This document shows, piece after piece, positions 16,195-25,259 of a stretch of 34,026 nt of DNA. Under the pieces are notes generated by a model. The model saw only the letters and a list, made by a program, of their open reading frames with translations, ran no database searches and was not told the origin of the DNA. This stretch comes from Hyphomicrobiales bacterium (lineage in GTDB: Bacteria > Pseudomonadota > Alphaproteobacteria > Rhizobiales > Methyloligellaceae), in NCBI GenBank assembly GCA_003135455.1, contig PLBV01000095.1, positions 1-34,026 on the forward strand, in the 5' to 3' direction. Position numbers and translations under genes: made by a program. The stretch's first letter is position 1. Each line of letters starts with the position of its first letter.

Positions 16195-16485
16195 ATGAGC
16201 GCCAAGACCCGCAAGCTGATCGGCACCGTAGGGCTGCTGCTTTTCCTCGCCGCCTATGTGGCTCTTGCAGGCGCCGTGGGGTTGGGGCGCATCGCCGAAA
16301 GCCCGCCGCTGATACGCCTCGGCTATGCGCTCATCGCAGGCCTGGCCTGGGTGATCCCGGCGGGCCTGCTCATCGGCTGGATGCAGCGGCCCAAACCGTG
16401 CTCCGACGTCAAGCCGCGCTCACCTGCTGGAAGCGATTCACCAGCGCGAAAGGCGCGCCCGAGAGGTAGAGTGCCGTATAGGTGA
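16195..16485 (+). CDS. DUF2842 family membrane protein
   Basis: This small inner-membrane protein is recognised by RKLIGTVGLLLFLAAYVALAGAVG (first transmembrane segment) and AESPPLIRLGYALIAGLAWVIPAGLLIGWMQRP (second), the two-helix DUF2842 pattern. The ATG at 16195 is chosen over the upstream ORF start at 16126. It has 96 aa, longer than the roughly 65-75 aa I recall for the family. The extra C-terminal tail (KPCSDVKPRSPAGSDSPARKARPRGRVPYR) lies almost wholly in the 77-nt overlap with the convergent deacetylase gene and looks non-native, so the original stop was probably lost. Function is unknown. Confidence 0.75.
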   Translation: MSAKTRKLIGTVGLLLFLAAYVALAGAVGLGRIAESPPLIRLGYALIAGLAWVIPAGLLIGWMQRPKPCSDVKPRSPAGSDSPARKARPRGRVPYR

Positions 16486-17461
16486 GCGACTGATATTCGC
16501 CATTCAGCGACACCCGCGGCAGCGCCGTCGGGTACCTGCGATGCGCCGGGAACAGCATGCCCTTGCGCGTGGTCACCGCGGTCTTGAAGCCGAGCTCCCG
16601 CGCGATCGCGAAGTCGCGCGCATTAGCGCTGCCCGCATCCCCATAGGGGAAGCTGAAATGAGCAGGCCTAAGCCCCAGCTCGCGCTCGATGCGGTCTGCA
16701 CTTGCACCCATCTCCTCCCTCGCTTTCTCCGGGCTGAGCTTGGCGATGGCGTAGTGGCCGCGCGTATGGGCGCCGATGGTGACCAGCGGATCGGCGGCCA
16801 TGATCCTGATCTCGTCCCAATTCATGATCAGGTCCTTAGTCATCGCCTCCATATCGACGTCGTGGCAGTCGGCGAGCGCGCGCACCACCCGGCGCTGCGT
16901 CGCCTCGTCGAGGGCCCGCAGCCACCAATAGATCTCCTCGAAGGCCCGCTCCTTCTCGGGCGTAGTTCCCGCTGGCAGCATCCACAGCTCGCCATTGCGG
17001 CAGAGCTCGATGCCTTCCGCGCGTCTGACGATCTCCTCGAGCGCCAGCCACCAAAGCTCGCCGCGCCCGTCCGGATAGTCGGTGGGGACATAGAGGGTGA
17101 GTGGCAGCGCACGGCGCTTGAACAAGGGATAGGCGTATTGCAGATTGTCGCGGTAGCCGTCGTCGAAGGTGAAGCTCACGAAACGCTTCCCCTCCCCTTC
17201 TCTCAGCCGCTGCATGGCCTCATCCAGCGACACCACGTCGAGGCCTGCCTCCTGCACCTGGTCGAGCACGGCATCGAGGAATTCAGGCGTCACCTCGAGG
17301 ATGCGGTTGGGCGCGAACGGTTTCTCTACCTCGGGGCGCACATGGTGCAGCGTAAAGATCATGCCCATCCCTTGCGCATAGGGCGCGAGCAGGCGATGAG
17401 CGCCCGAATGATAGAGCCCCGACATCGCCGCCTTCATCAGCTTGGTCTTCACACCGGCCAC
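16409..17461 (-). CDS. Polysaccharide deacetylase (NodB-homology, CE4)
   Basis: It should remove N- or O-acetyl groups from a polysaccharide. The CE4 motifs are present: FTFDDGYRDN with the catalytic and metal Asp pair (D100, D101), IGAHTRGH giving the two zinc-ligand histidines (H232, H236), and FSFPYGDAGS (about 269-278). The 350-aa protein has a long insert between motifs one and two (ELWWLALEEIVRRAEG...). I see no signal peptide, so it may act in the cytoplasm or on lipid-linked repeats, as holdfast deacetylase HfsH is thought to. It lies at the left end of the polysaccharide locus, divergent from the GNAT acyltransferase gene, a pairing also seen for HfsH/HfsK functions. The specific role is inference. 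Confidence 0.88.
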   Translation of the reverse strand: MAGVKTKLMKAAMSGLYHSGAHRLLAPYAQGMGMIFTLHHVRPEVEKPFAPNRILEVTPEFLDAVLDQVQEAGLDVVSLDEAMQRLREGEGKRFVSFTFDDGYRDNLQYAYPLFKRRALPLTLYVPTDYPDGRGELWWLALEEIVRRAEGIELCRNGELWMLPAGTTPEKERAFEEIYWWLRALDEATQRRVVRALADCHDVDMEAMTKDLIMNWDEIRIMAADPLVTIGAHTRGHYAIAKLSPEKAREEMGASADRIERELGLRPAHFSFPYGDAGSANARDFAIARELGFKTAVTTRKGMLFPAHRRYPTALPRVSLNGEYQSLTYTALYLSGAPFALVNRFQQVSAA

Positions 17462-17619
17462 GGAACCTTGCTCCTCTCAGCCATCAAGCATTAACCCACC
17501 TCTGCCATGGTCTCCGGCAGGACAAGCATTGTGGCTGGAGTTCCTTGCAAAACGATTGCCGAGGGCGCGGATTCGAAGCCGGGGCAGCATGCGGGGACAG
17601 GTGAAGGGACGGTCCTGTC

Positions 17620-18864
17620 ATGAGTTCCACTATCCTCTTCCGTACCGAAGCTGAGATCGCAAGAGCCAAAGTCGCGCAGAGCCGCCCCATCGTCGTGGAG
17701 ACCGGCGCGGGCCCCATCTCGCTCCTGGTCACCGACGACCTCACGAGCCTGGAGGCGCTGTGGGAGGAGCTGCAGCAGTCGGTTCCTTGCACCACGAACC
17801 AGACCTACGCCTGGGCGCGGGCCTGGGCACGTCACGGGCTGGGACCTTTGGGCCGCGAGCCGGTGATTGCGGTCGGCCGCGGCACCGACGGGACGCCGCT
17901 CTTCCTGTGGGCTTTCGAGGCGGCGCCGAAATTCGGCATGAAGGTACTGTCCTGGCTCGGCCAGGATCACGCCAACTACGCTATGGGGCTATTCGCTCCA
18001 AAGGCCGCGGCCGAGCTTGGCCCTGATGACATCGTCTCCCTGCTCCACGCGATGGCACGTGAGGCGGACGCCGCTCTCTGCGTGCTCCGGTCGCAGCCCT
18101 TTGCCTGGGATGGGGTCGCCAACCCCTTCGCGGCGCTGCCGCACCAGCCTTCCCCCAGTGCGGGCTATGCGGTGACGCTTGGCGACTTCGAGGCGCTGTT
18201 CGAGCGGCGCTTCGGCAAGCGCTCGCGCAGCAATTTCGAGCGCAAGGAGCGGAAGCTCGGCGAGATTGGTCCGCTGACCTTTGGCTGGGCCGAGACGCGC
18301 GATGAGAAGCTCGCGCTCATGGATACTTTCTTCGCGCAGAAATCCCGGCAATTTGCCGCCATGGGCGTGGGCGAGATCTTCGACGCCCATGCGCGCGCCT
18401 TCTATCGCGAGCTTGCGCTGTTGGAAGGCGACAATCCGAGCAGGCTGCGGCTCGGCTATCTGAAGATCGGTGACACGGTGGCTGCCACCTTCAGCGGCGC
18501 GGTCTGCCATAACCGGCTCGGGGTGGCGCTCTCGTCCATCGGCGAAGGGGAGATGCAGAAGCAGTCGCCGGGCGCCGTTCTGTTGCGCCGTCAGATCGAG
18601 GAAGCCTGTCGCGACGGCCTCGCCTTCTACGACATCGGCGTCGGCACCGCCCGCCACAAGGAGCAGTGGTGCGACGTGACCCAAGCCTTGTTCGACAGCT
18701 TCGTCGCCTTCAAGCCGCAAGGCTATGGACTGACGCTGCCGCTCGCCGCCATCGCCAGAGGCAAGCGTGCCATCAAGTCCAACCCAAAGCTCTGGGCCTT
18801 GGCGCGGCGCGTCAGGAGATCGCTGTTCGGCGAGGTGCCCGCCAGCAAGGACGAAAGCGCCTAG
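17620..18864 (+). CDS. GNAT/FemAB-like acyltransferase (CelD/BcsL type)
   Basis: This 414-aa cytoplasmic protein resembles the CelD/BcsL acyltransferases associated with exopolysaccharide and cellulose loci. Features are an N-terminal region with LEALWEELQQSVPCTTNQTYAWARAWARHG (compare 'F.s..W...w'), GRGTDGTPLFLWAF, and the C-terminal GNAT half with RSNFERKERKLGEIG, LRLGYLKIGDTVAATFSGAV and LLRRQIEEACRDGLAFYDIGVGTARHKEQWC. The closing motif (YD.G.G...K..W) is characteristic of this group. In holdfast systems HfsK, and in UPP loci UppF, belong to this type. It is divergent from the deacetylase and is followed by a block of palindromic repeats. The acyl donor and sugar target are unknown. Confidence 0.85.
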   Translation: MSSTILFRTEAEIARAKVAQSRPIVVETGAGPISLLVTDDLTSLEALWEELQQSVPCTTNQTYAWARAWARHGLGPLGREPVIAVGRGTDGTPLFLWAFEAAPKFGMKVLSWLGQDHANYAMGLFAPKAAAELGPDDIVSLLHAMAREADAALCVLRSQPFAWDGVANPFAALPHQPSPSAGYAVTLGDFEALFERRFGKRSRSNFERKERKLGEIGPLTFGWAETRDEKLALMDTFFAQKSRQFAAMGVGEIFDAHARAFYRELALLEGDNPSRLRLGYLKIGDTVAATFSGAVCHNRLGVALSSIGEGEMQKQSPGAVLLRRQIEEACRDGLAFYDIGVGTARHKEQWCDVTQALFDSFVAFKPQGYGLTLPLAAIARGKRAIKSNPKLWALARRVRRSLFGEVPASKDESA

Positions 18865-19021
18865 AGCGCTTTCGCGTCGGGTTGAATCGCGACAGCGGTT
18901 CTCACCTTTTGCTGGAGCATGATCTTTTGGCGAAAACCGGTTCCCACTTTCCGGATCATGATCTTTTTTGACGCATGATCTTTTCGGAAAACCGGTTCCC
19001 ACTTTTCAGGACCATGCTCTA
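18861..19021. repeat. Double copy of Hyphomicrobiales-type palindromic repeat
   Basis: The block begins with CTAGAGCGCTTTCGCGTC...AATCGCGACAGCG (18861-18897). It is followed by two copies of the core GCATGATCTTTT(C)GGaAAACCGGTTCCCACTTT (18915-18960 and 18973-19019). Both cores are on the same strand and can fold around AACCGGTT. A third, inverted copy with the same CTAGAGCGC side module lies at 28882-28984. Such units are abundant in genomes of this order, as I recall. The block sits between convergent genes and overlaps the stop codons on both sides, so it may serve as terminator DNA. Confidence 0.85.
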
Positions 19022-21520
19022 GATCGCCGCAGCGACGCGCTCGAGCAGGCCGGGCCGGCTTGGGTGTGTCTGCCTGCCGGTCTGCTCATAGCCTAGCACG
19101 TGGCCGCCGAGGCTTGCGAGCTCGGCCATACGCTGCTCGCTTTGCCTGGGGTCGGCGCCGGGCGAAACAACCGCAACCACCACTTGCACCCGGCCGGCGA
19201 GCACGGATTCCAGCTTGTGCACGGTCTCGGCGTCGGCCTGCAGGACGACGCAGTCATAGGCCTGGGACAAGGCATCGAAAATGCGCACGAGGCGCCTCGC
19301 CTCGTCGCCATTGGCCCTGACCGTCGGATTGCCGGCGGGGATCACCTGCAAGGGTGTTTGCGCATCCACATGCACGACGTCCTCGAAGCTTGCGCGCCCG
19401 GCGGCGAGATCGGTAAGGCCCGGCGCGCGCGGCAGCCCGAGCTGACCGGAAACCGATGAGGCGCTACGGGTGAGATCGACGAGCACCACGCGCTGCCGCT
19501 TGGCGGCGAGCGCGCGGGCAAGCTGGATGGCTTCGCCGGTCGACTGCGTTCTCGCCGCAACCGGCGCCACCAGGATGGTGCGCGCGGCCCCGTTGCCGTT
19601 GCGGGCGGCGATGTGGTTGAGGATGGCATCGAGGGATTTCAGCAGCGGCCCGACCTTGGCGGCCCTGGGGGCCTCGCTGTCAGGCTTCTTCACGGGGTTG
19701 GTGGGCCCGGGCGAGGCTGCTCGCTGCTGCAAATAGCGACGGAGGTCGTTCGGCTGCCCGGTAACCGGGTCGGGGCCGGAACGTGGGGTTCGGGGCGCCG
19801 TCGTGCGTGGCTCGGCCACCTCGTTCGGCGCGGCCGGCAGCGCCTTGCGCAACCGGTCGATGAAGCTCTCAAAGGCCGGCCGCTGCTCCACCACGGGCTC
19901 GGTCACGCCGTCACGGTCGCGCGGACGCGAGGCCGGCTCGGCGGCGGCCGGGCGTGCCACTCTGTCCCTATTTGTGGTCGCGGCGGCGTGTGCCGGCGGG
20001 GCCGCCAGCGGTAGCTCGGGCGCGGCCGGCGATGTCATGGGCGGAACCGCAGGCGCCGCCGTACCCGCCGTCCTGGCGGGCCGCGGGCGCTTGAGGAGAG
20101 GCTCGCTCTCGCGCAACCGCGCGGCGGCTCCCGCTGTGCTTCCGATCAGCTCGCGAGCGAGCACGAAGGCGAGCGCCAGCAAGGCCGTGGCCGCGGTGAC
20201 CAGCAGGGTGACCGGCCCGGTCTTGGGGAAGGATGGCTTGGTCGAGGCATGGGCGCGGGAGACGACGGTGGCATTGGCGGGAACGGCGCCCATATCGTGG
20301 CGCGATGCCGCGTCCTGATAGCGGGCAAGGTAGGATTCAAGTAGATCGCGGTTGGCCTTGGCCTCGCGCTCCAGAGCGCGCAGCTTGATCTCGGACTCGC
20401 TTTGGCCGGAGGCTTGCGACTTAACGTCGTTCAGACTGTTGCGAAGCGAGGTCTCGCGCGCGCTTGCGACCTCGGATTCGTTCTCCAGCCCGCGCACGAT
20501 CTTGTTCGCCTCTTCCCGGATCTGGGTGCGCACGTCGGCAAGCTCGGAGCTGAGCTGCTTGATGCGCGGATGCGAGGGTAGCAGCGTCGCCGACAGCTCG
20601 GCGAGCTGGCGCTGCACCTGCACGCGCTGCTCGATCAGCCTGGCGATCAGCTCGGATTTGAGCACCTCAGGCGTGGCGTCGATATCGCCATTGTCGTTGA
20701 GCATCTTCTTGATCAGGCGCGCGCGGGCCTCGGCTTCCGACTTCTGGGCCGCGGCCAGGATGAGCTGGCTGTTCAGCTCGGAGAGTTGCTGGGCGTTGAG
20801 GGTGACATTGTTGGACCCCGCATAGAGCCCGCTCGAGGCGCGGAAGCGTTCGACCGCCGCCTCCGATTCGCTGACCTTGGTGCGTAGCGCTTCGATCTGG
20901 GCGTTGAGCCAGGTGGTGGCATCCTTGGTCTGCTCGAGCTTCGCCTGGCGCTGCCAGTTGATATAGGCTTCGGCGAGCTTATTGGCAGCCTCGGCGGCAA
21001 GCGATGGATCGCCCGAGGTATAGTCGATAGCGATGACGCTCGACTTGTTGAGGGCGTAGACGGAGAGATGGTCCTCGAAGGCGTCGGCCGCCTTCTCCTG
21101 CTCGGACTTGTCGGAACCGCGTCCGAAACCGATGCGGTTCAATAAGCGCTTGAACAGGCTGACCCCCGCATCCTTGGCGAATTCCGGATTGTTGGAGAGA
21201 TCGAGCGTCTTGGTGACGTCAAGCGCCAAGTCGCGCGAGGTCACCACCTGCACCTGGCTCTGCACCGCCTGCTCGTCCAGGGTCTGCAGCTGGTCGCGGC
21301 CCTGATCGGCGGCGGGCCGCGTATAGGCGGAGACGTCGTTCTCGATCAGGAGGCGGGATTCTGAGGTGTAGAGCGGCCGGGCCATGGACAGGCCGATAAA
21401 GGTGATCGCGCCGGCGCCAAGCGCCAGCCCCAAGATCCACCTTTTGGCGCGCCAGAGCGCGCGGCCAAGCATCGGCAGATCGACATCTTCGGGAAGGGGA
21501 GCAACTCGTTTCCGCGACAT
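19019..21520 (-). CDS. Wzz/GumC-type chain-length protein fused to a degenerate tyrosine-kinase-like domain
   Basis: This inner-membrane polysaccharide co-polymerase has 833 aa from ATG 21520 (MSRKRVAPLPEDVDLP); the track start at 21616 adds 32 doubtful residues. The order is transmembrane helix 1 (about 28-48), periplasmic Wzz domain, long coiled-coil region (about 185-405), the GNVR-like stretch ending in VVSRAHASTKPSFPKTG, transmembrane helix 2 (about 436-458), a Pro/Ala-rich linker (about 460-620), and a C-terminal P-loop-like domain (about 645-815). In that domain the Walker A site is absent (APVAARTQSTGEA instead of GEGKS/T). The A-prime motif is VVLVDLTRS and the B motif DCVVLQAD, and no tyrosine cluster ends the protein, so kinase activity is unlikely. 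It corresponds to HfsA plus HfsB, or UppD-type, in adhesin systems, and is divergent from the Wza-like gene. Confidence 0.88.
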   Translation of the reverse strand: MSRKRVAPLPEDVDLPMLGRALWRAKRWILGLALGAGAITFIGLSMARPLYTSESRLLIENDVSAYTRPAADQGRDQLQTLDEQAVQSQVQVVTSRDLALDVTKTLDLSNNPEFAKDAGVSLFKRLLNRIGFGRGSDKSEQEKAADAFEDHLSVYALNKSSVIAIDYTSGDPSLAAEAANKLAEAYINWQRQAKLEQTKDATTWLNAQIEALRTKVSESEAAVERFRASSGLYAGSNNVTLNAQQLSELNSQLILAAAQKSEAEARARLIKKMLNDNGDIDATPEVLKSELIARLIEQRVQVQRQLAELSATLLPSHPRIKQLSSELADVRTQIREEANKIVRGLENESEVASARETSLRNSLNDVKSQASGQSESEIKLRALEREAKANRDLLESYLARYQDAASRHDMGAVPANATVVSRAHASTKPSFPKTGPVTLLVTAATALLALAFVLARELIGSTAGAAARLRESEPLLKRPRPARTAGTAAPAVPPMTSPAAPELPLAAPPAHAAATTNRDRVARPAAAEPASRPRDRDGVTEPVVEQRPAFESFIDRLRKALPAAPNEVAEPRTTAPRTPRSGPDPVTGQPNDLRRYLQQRAASPGPTNPVKKPDSEAPRAAKVGPLLKSLDAILNHIAARNGNGAARTILVAPVAARTQSTGEAIQLARALAAKRQRVVLVDLTRSASSVSGQLGLPRAPGLTDLAAGRASFEDVVHVDAQTPLQVIPAGNPTVRANGDEARRLVRIFDALSQAYDCVVLQADAETVHKLESVLAGRVQVVVAVVSPGADPRQSEQRMAELASLGGHVLGYEQTGRQTHPSRPGLLERVAAAI

Positions 21521-21647
21521 GACTGACTGAACTCCGTGGCGACTGGAGCCCATTAAAGCGCCTTGGCGTAACCAAATGCTTAAGTTCGGGGTCGCTTCGA
21601 CACGGACGCTTAGCATTCGTTAACCATGCTCGGCATACATCAGGGGT

Positions 21648-22319
21648 ATGCAAAGCGAGCTAAGTCGTGCGGCGCATATGCTGCGGTTGGTCCTGGTCAC
21701 GCTGCTTGTTGCCGCTGCCCTTGGCGGTTGCAAGATGCGCGCGATTCCCGGCCTGTTGATGCCGGGCTCGGCGCTCGCAACGCCCGCCCCCCTGCCCCCG
21801 CCAGGCGCGTTTGCCGCAGCACCTATGGGCGCAATTCCCGGCGTGCCGGTCGTGGTCAACGAGACCTACAGGCTGGATAGCGGCGACCGCGTGCGCATCG
21901 TGGTGTTCGGCCAGGACAATCTTTCGCGCGTCTATGGCGTCGATGGCAGCGGCTATATCTCGCTGCCGCTGATCGGCCCGGTGTGTGCGCGCGGTCTCAC
22001 CACCTTCCAGCTTGCTGCCGCCCTCGCAGGCGAGCTCAAGCGCAAATATGTGAAGGACCCGAAGGTCACCGCCGAGGTCGACGTTTATCGGCCCTTCTTC
22101 ATCCTGGGCGAGGTGAAGAAGCCCGGTCAGTTCGCTTACGTTAATGGCATGTCGGTGGAGACCGCGGTGGCGATTGCCGAGGGCTATACCGAGCGCGCCA
22201 ACGAGCGCAAAGTGCGGCTCACCCGCAAATTCGGTGGCGTGATGAGCACGGTCATAGTGGCAACCGACTATCCGCTGCAACCAGGCGACACTGTTTACGT
22301 GCTCGAACGGTTCTTCTAA
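21648..22319 (+). CDS. Wza-family polysaccharide export outer-membrane lipoprotein
   Basis: This 223-aa protein has a signal peptide (LRLVLVTLLVAAALGG) and lipobox LGGC, with lipidated Cys at about residue 28. A Pro/Ala-rich spacer follows, then the Poly_export domain (YRLDSGDRVRIVVFGQDNLSRVYGVDGSGYISLPLIGPV, about 75-112) and an SLBB-like domain (PFFILGEVKKPGQFAYVNGMSVETAVAIAEGYT, about 150-182). It is shorter than E. coli Wza, like HfsD/UppC-type exporters. It should form the outer-membrane exit for the polymer with the Wzz-like protein as inner partner. Translation may instead begin at the internal ATG at 21678. The glycosyltransferase gene starts 42 nt after its stop. Confidence 0.9.
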   Translation: MQSELSRAAHMLRLVLVTLLVAAALGGCKMRAIPGLLMPGSALATPAPLPPPGAFAAAPMGAIPGVPVVVNETYRLDSGDRVRIVVFGQDNLSRVYGVDGSGYISLPLIGPVCARGLTTFQLAAALAGELKRKYVKDPKVTAEVDVYRPFFILGEVKKPGQFAYVNGMSVETAVAIAEGYTERANERKVRLTRKFGGVMSTVIVATDYPLQPGDTVYVLERFF

Positions 22320-22361
22320 AGAGCGAGGGAACTTCCCTAACAAGGTTTCGTTGCTCCGCTC

Positions 22362-23495
22362 GTGGCTTCCCCACTTCGCATCCTCCATTGCCTCCGAGCG
22401 CCGGTCGGTGGGCTCTTCCGCCATGTGCACGATCTGGCGAGGGGCCAGGCCGAGCTCGGGCTCGAGGTGGGTGTGATCTGCGATGCGGAGAGCGGCGGCG
22501 AGGACGCTGCCCGGGCGCTCCGGCGTCTTACCGACAGTTGCGCCCTTGGGGTGAAGCGCATTCCCATGAGCCGCCAGGTGGGCTTGGGCGACTGGCGCGC
22601 CTATCGGGAGGTCGCACGGTTTGCATCCGGTCTCGGCGTCGACGTGCTGCACGGCCATGGCGCCAAGGGCGGCGCCTATGCGCGGCTCGCCGGCCGGACG
22701 CTGAAGCGCAAAGGCCGAAGGCTGGGCAGCTTCTACACGCCGCATGGGGGCAGCCTGCACTATTCGCCGGCGACCATTTCGGGAAAGCTCTACATCGCCG
22801 CCGAGCGCATGCTGGCCCCGCTCACCGACGGGCTGATCTTCGAAAGCCGTTTCGCCGCCCGCCGCTACCAGGAGCTGATCGGCGAGGTGCGCTGTGAGCT
22901 CCGCATCATCCCGAACGGCCTTTATCCGTTTGAATTCTACGAGCCGACGCTTGCCGATGACGCCGCCGACTTCGTCTTCGTCGGCGAGCTCAGAGCGCTC
23001 AAGGGCGTGGATACGCTGCTCGAGGCCCTGGCCGATGGCCAGACCGTCTATCCGTCAAGCGCGATCATCGTCGGCGGCGGTCCCGACGCAGACGAGTTCA
23101 AGCGGCTCGCGCGCAAGCTCGGATTGGGGCCCAAGGTCGTTTTTGCCGGCCCGCAGCCGGCGCGCACCGCCTTTGCCCGCGGCCGCTGCGTGGTGGTGCC
23201 GTCGCGGGCTGAGTCCTTCCCCTACATCGTGCTGGAGGCCGCGGCCGCGCAGATGCCGCTGATCGCTACCGATGTGGGCGGGATCCCTGAGATCGTCGCG
23301 AGCTATGGAATCCTCATCCCGCCAGGAGACGCCACGGCGCTGGCCGCCCAGATGCGTTCATTCCTCTCAAGCCCGGAGCCGTTTTTGGAACGCGCGCGCA
23401 AATTGCAGCGCCACGTGGCCGAGACCTTTACCGTTGAGGCCATGACGCGCGAGATCGTCGACTTCTATCGCGCCAAGTTCGCAACCGCCGCTTAA
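22362..23495 (+). CDS. Glycosyltransferase family 4 protein
   Basis: This 377-aa GT-B enzyme transfers a sugar from an activated donor to a lipid-linked intermediate on the cytoplasmic face of the membrane. The N-terminal acceptor half has LHCLRAPVGGLFRHVHDLA, whose GG..RHV pattern is typical, and DVLHGHGAKGGAYARLAG. The C-terminal donor half has IIPNGLYPFEF, FVGELRALKGVDTLLEAL and SRAESFPYIVLEAAAAQMPLIATDVGGIPEIV, with the E-x7-E motif. The start codon is GTG with a weak ribosome-binding site. It is the only glycosyltransferase in the locus, so a repeat unit of more than two sugars would need enzymes encoded elsewhere. The donor sugar cannot be told. Confidence 0.9.
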   Translation: MASPLRILHCLRAPVGGLFRHVHDLARGQAELGLEVGVICDAESGGEDAARALRRLTDSCALGVKRIPMSRQVGLGDWRAYREVARFASGLGVDVLHGHGAKGGAYARLAGRTLKRKGRRLGSFYTPHGGSLHYSPATISGKLYIAAERMLAPLTDGLIFESRFAARRYQELIGEVRCELRIIPNGLYPFEFYEPTLADDAADFVFVGELRALKGVDTLLEALADGQTVYPSSAIIVGGGPDADEFKRLARKLGLGPKVVFAGPQPARTAFARGRCVVVPSRAESFPYIVLEAAAAQMPLIATDVGGIPEIVASYGILIPPGDATALAAQMRSFLSSPEPFLERARKLQRHVAETFTVEAMTREIVDFYRAKFATAA

Positions 23496-23685
23496 CTATA
23501 GATGCAGCCCGTGCCATCGCGCGGGGCCCCCCTTCACCCATCCCAAACTCCTGCCATGCCATGACGACGCTGTCGCCGCTCGCCGGGCTTCGCCCGCGCG
23601 GGTTCCTGGCATGCAATCTGCTTTGGCTGAGCGCCGAGTTCAGCCGAGCGGCTCGCGCGTAAGCAGCCGGCGAGTCGAGAAGCAA

Positions 23686-25245
23686 ATGGGCATCATCGAT
23701 ACCAAAATTGCACCCGACGCGCGCAAACGCGTCCCGAAGCGGGACTCTGGCTGCCGCGGCGCTCCCGCGTCTTTCGAGGAGCGCCGCCTTAGCCCGCGGC
23801 CGCGGCTTGCCGAGATCAGGCGGGGCGCCACGCTCAATCTCTTGCCGGCGACCGTGGTCACCGGTGCCGCGCGTATTGCCGAGTTCTTGCTCATCGCCAC
23901 ATTAGGCTTCGCCATCTACCTCTTCTATGTGGAACGAGAGGGCCCACCCACCCACCTCGTCTATCTCGGCGCGGTGCTGGTCGCGGCGACGGCCTACATG
24001 GTGATGCTGCAGGTCTTCGATCTTTACCGGGTGGCCGCCTTCAGCGCCTTCGTACGCAGCTTTGCGCGTATTGCCGTGGCCTGGACGCTGGTCATTGCCG
24101 GGCTGATGTCGCTCGCCTTCTTCGTCAAGGTGGGGGCCGAGTTTTCTCGCGTGTGGATCGCCACCTGGTATGTGGCGACGCTGTCGGCGCTGTTCGCCGA
24201 GCGGCTCGGTCTCTCGCTCTTGGTCAAGCGCTGGCTGAAGGAAGGACGTCTCAGCCGCCGCGCCGTCATCGTGGGTGGCGGCCCTGAGGCCGAGCAGCTG
24301 ATCAAGGCCCTGGAGGCCTCGCCAGGGACCGACATCCGCATCGCCGGCATCTTCGACGACCGCGGCCATCACCGGGTGTCGCCCATGGTCGCGGGCTACC
24401 CGAAGCTCGGCAATATCGATGAGCTCGTCGAGTTCGCGCGGGCCTCGCGTATCGACCTTTTGATCGTGTCGCTGCCGGTCACCGCCGAGAAGCGGCTGCT
24501 CGCGCTCCTGAAGAAGCTCTGGGTGCTGCCCGTCGATATCCGCCTCTCGGCGCACAACAACATGCTGAGATTCCGCCCGCGGACCTATTCCTATATCGGC
24601 AACGTCCCTTTCATCGACATTACCGACAAGCCGATCGCCGACTGGGACCATGTGCAGAAGCTGCTGTTCGACAAGGTGGTGGCGGTGCTTGCGCTCATTG
24701 CATTCGCGCCGGTCATGGCGCTGATCTGCCTTGCCATTAAGCTCGACTCCAAGGGCCCCGTGCTGTTCCGGCAGAAGCGCCAGGGCTTCAACAATGAGCT
24801 GATCGACGTCTACAAATTCCGCTCCATGTATGTGGACCGAGCGGACGCGGATGCGAGCCGGCTGGTGAGGAAGGGCGACCCGCGCGTGACGAGGGTCGGC
24901 CGCTTCCTGCGCAAGACGAGCCTCGATGAGCTGCCGCAGCTGTTCAATGTGATCAAGGGCGAGCTGTCGCTGGTGGGCCCCCGTCCGCACGCGCTGAAGG
25001 CCAAGGCCGAGCACCGGCTCTATGCCGATGTGGTCGACGGCTATTTCGCCCGCCACCGGGTGAAGCCGGGCGTCACCGGCTGGGCCCAGGTCAATGGCTG
25101 GCGGGGCGAGACCGACACCGAGGACAAGATCCAGCGGCGGGTCGAGCACGATCTCTACTATATCGAGAATTGGTCGGTGACCTTCGACCTCTACATCCTG
25201 TTGATGACGCCGGTCGCCCTGCTCAAGACCGAGAACGCCTACTAG
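23686..25245 (+). CDS. Undecaprenyl-phosphate sugar-1-phosphate transferase (WcaJ/HfsE type)
   Basis: It starts repeat-unit synthesis by moving a hexose-1-phosphate from a UDP-sugar to undecaprenyl phosphate. The protein has an N-terminal membrane domain (four hydrophobic segments), a Rossmann-like CoA_binding_3 domain ([19 protein letters not shown]), a membrane re-entry helix ([28 protein letters not shown]), and the catalytic bacterial sugar transferase domain with [56 protein letters not shown] and [17 protein letters not shown] chose ATG 23686 ([11 protein letters not shown], 519 aa) over 23611 because GAGAAG precedes it. Glucose or galactose is the usual substrate of this branch, but this is not provable here. 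The Wzy-like gene begins 14 nt downstream. Confidence 0.93.
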   Translation: MGIIDTKIAPDARKRVPKRDSGCRGAPASFEERRLSPRPRLAEIRRGATLNLLPATVVTGAARIAEFLLIATLGFAIYLFYVEREGPPTHLVYLGAVLVAATAYMVMLQVFDLYRVAAFSAFVRSFARIAVAWTLVIAGLMSLAFFVKVGAEFSRVWIATWYVATLSALFAERLGLSLLVKRWLKEGRLSRRAVIVGGGPEAEQLIKALEASPGTDIRIAGIFDDRGHHRVSPMVAGYPKLGNIDELVEFARASRIDLLIVSLPVTAEKRLLALLKKLWVLPVDIRLSAHNNMLRFRPRTYSYIGNVPFIDITDKPIADWDHVQKLLFDKVVAVLALIAFAPVMALICLAIKLDSKGPVLFRQKRQGFNNELIDVYKFRSMYVDRADADASRLVRKGDPRVTRVGRFLRKTSLDELPQLFNVIKGELSLVGPRPHALKAKAEHRLYADVVDGYFARHRVKPGVTGWAQVNGWRGETDTEDKIQRRVEHDLYYIENWSVTFDLYILLMTPVALLKTENAY

Positions 25246-25259
25246 GGCAGAAGGCCGCC

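Noticed and set aside
23584-23596. CGGGC-TTC-GCCCG hairpin before the sugar transferase gene
   Set aside because: A short stem common by chance in such G+C-rich DNA; no T run and no matching copy in the window.
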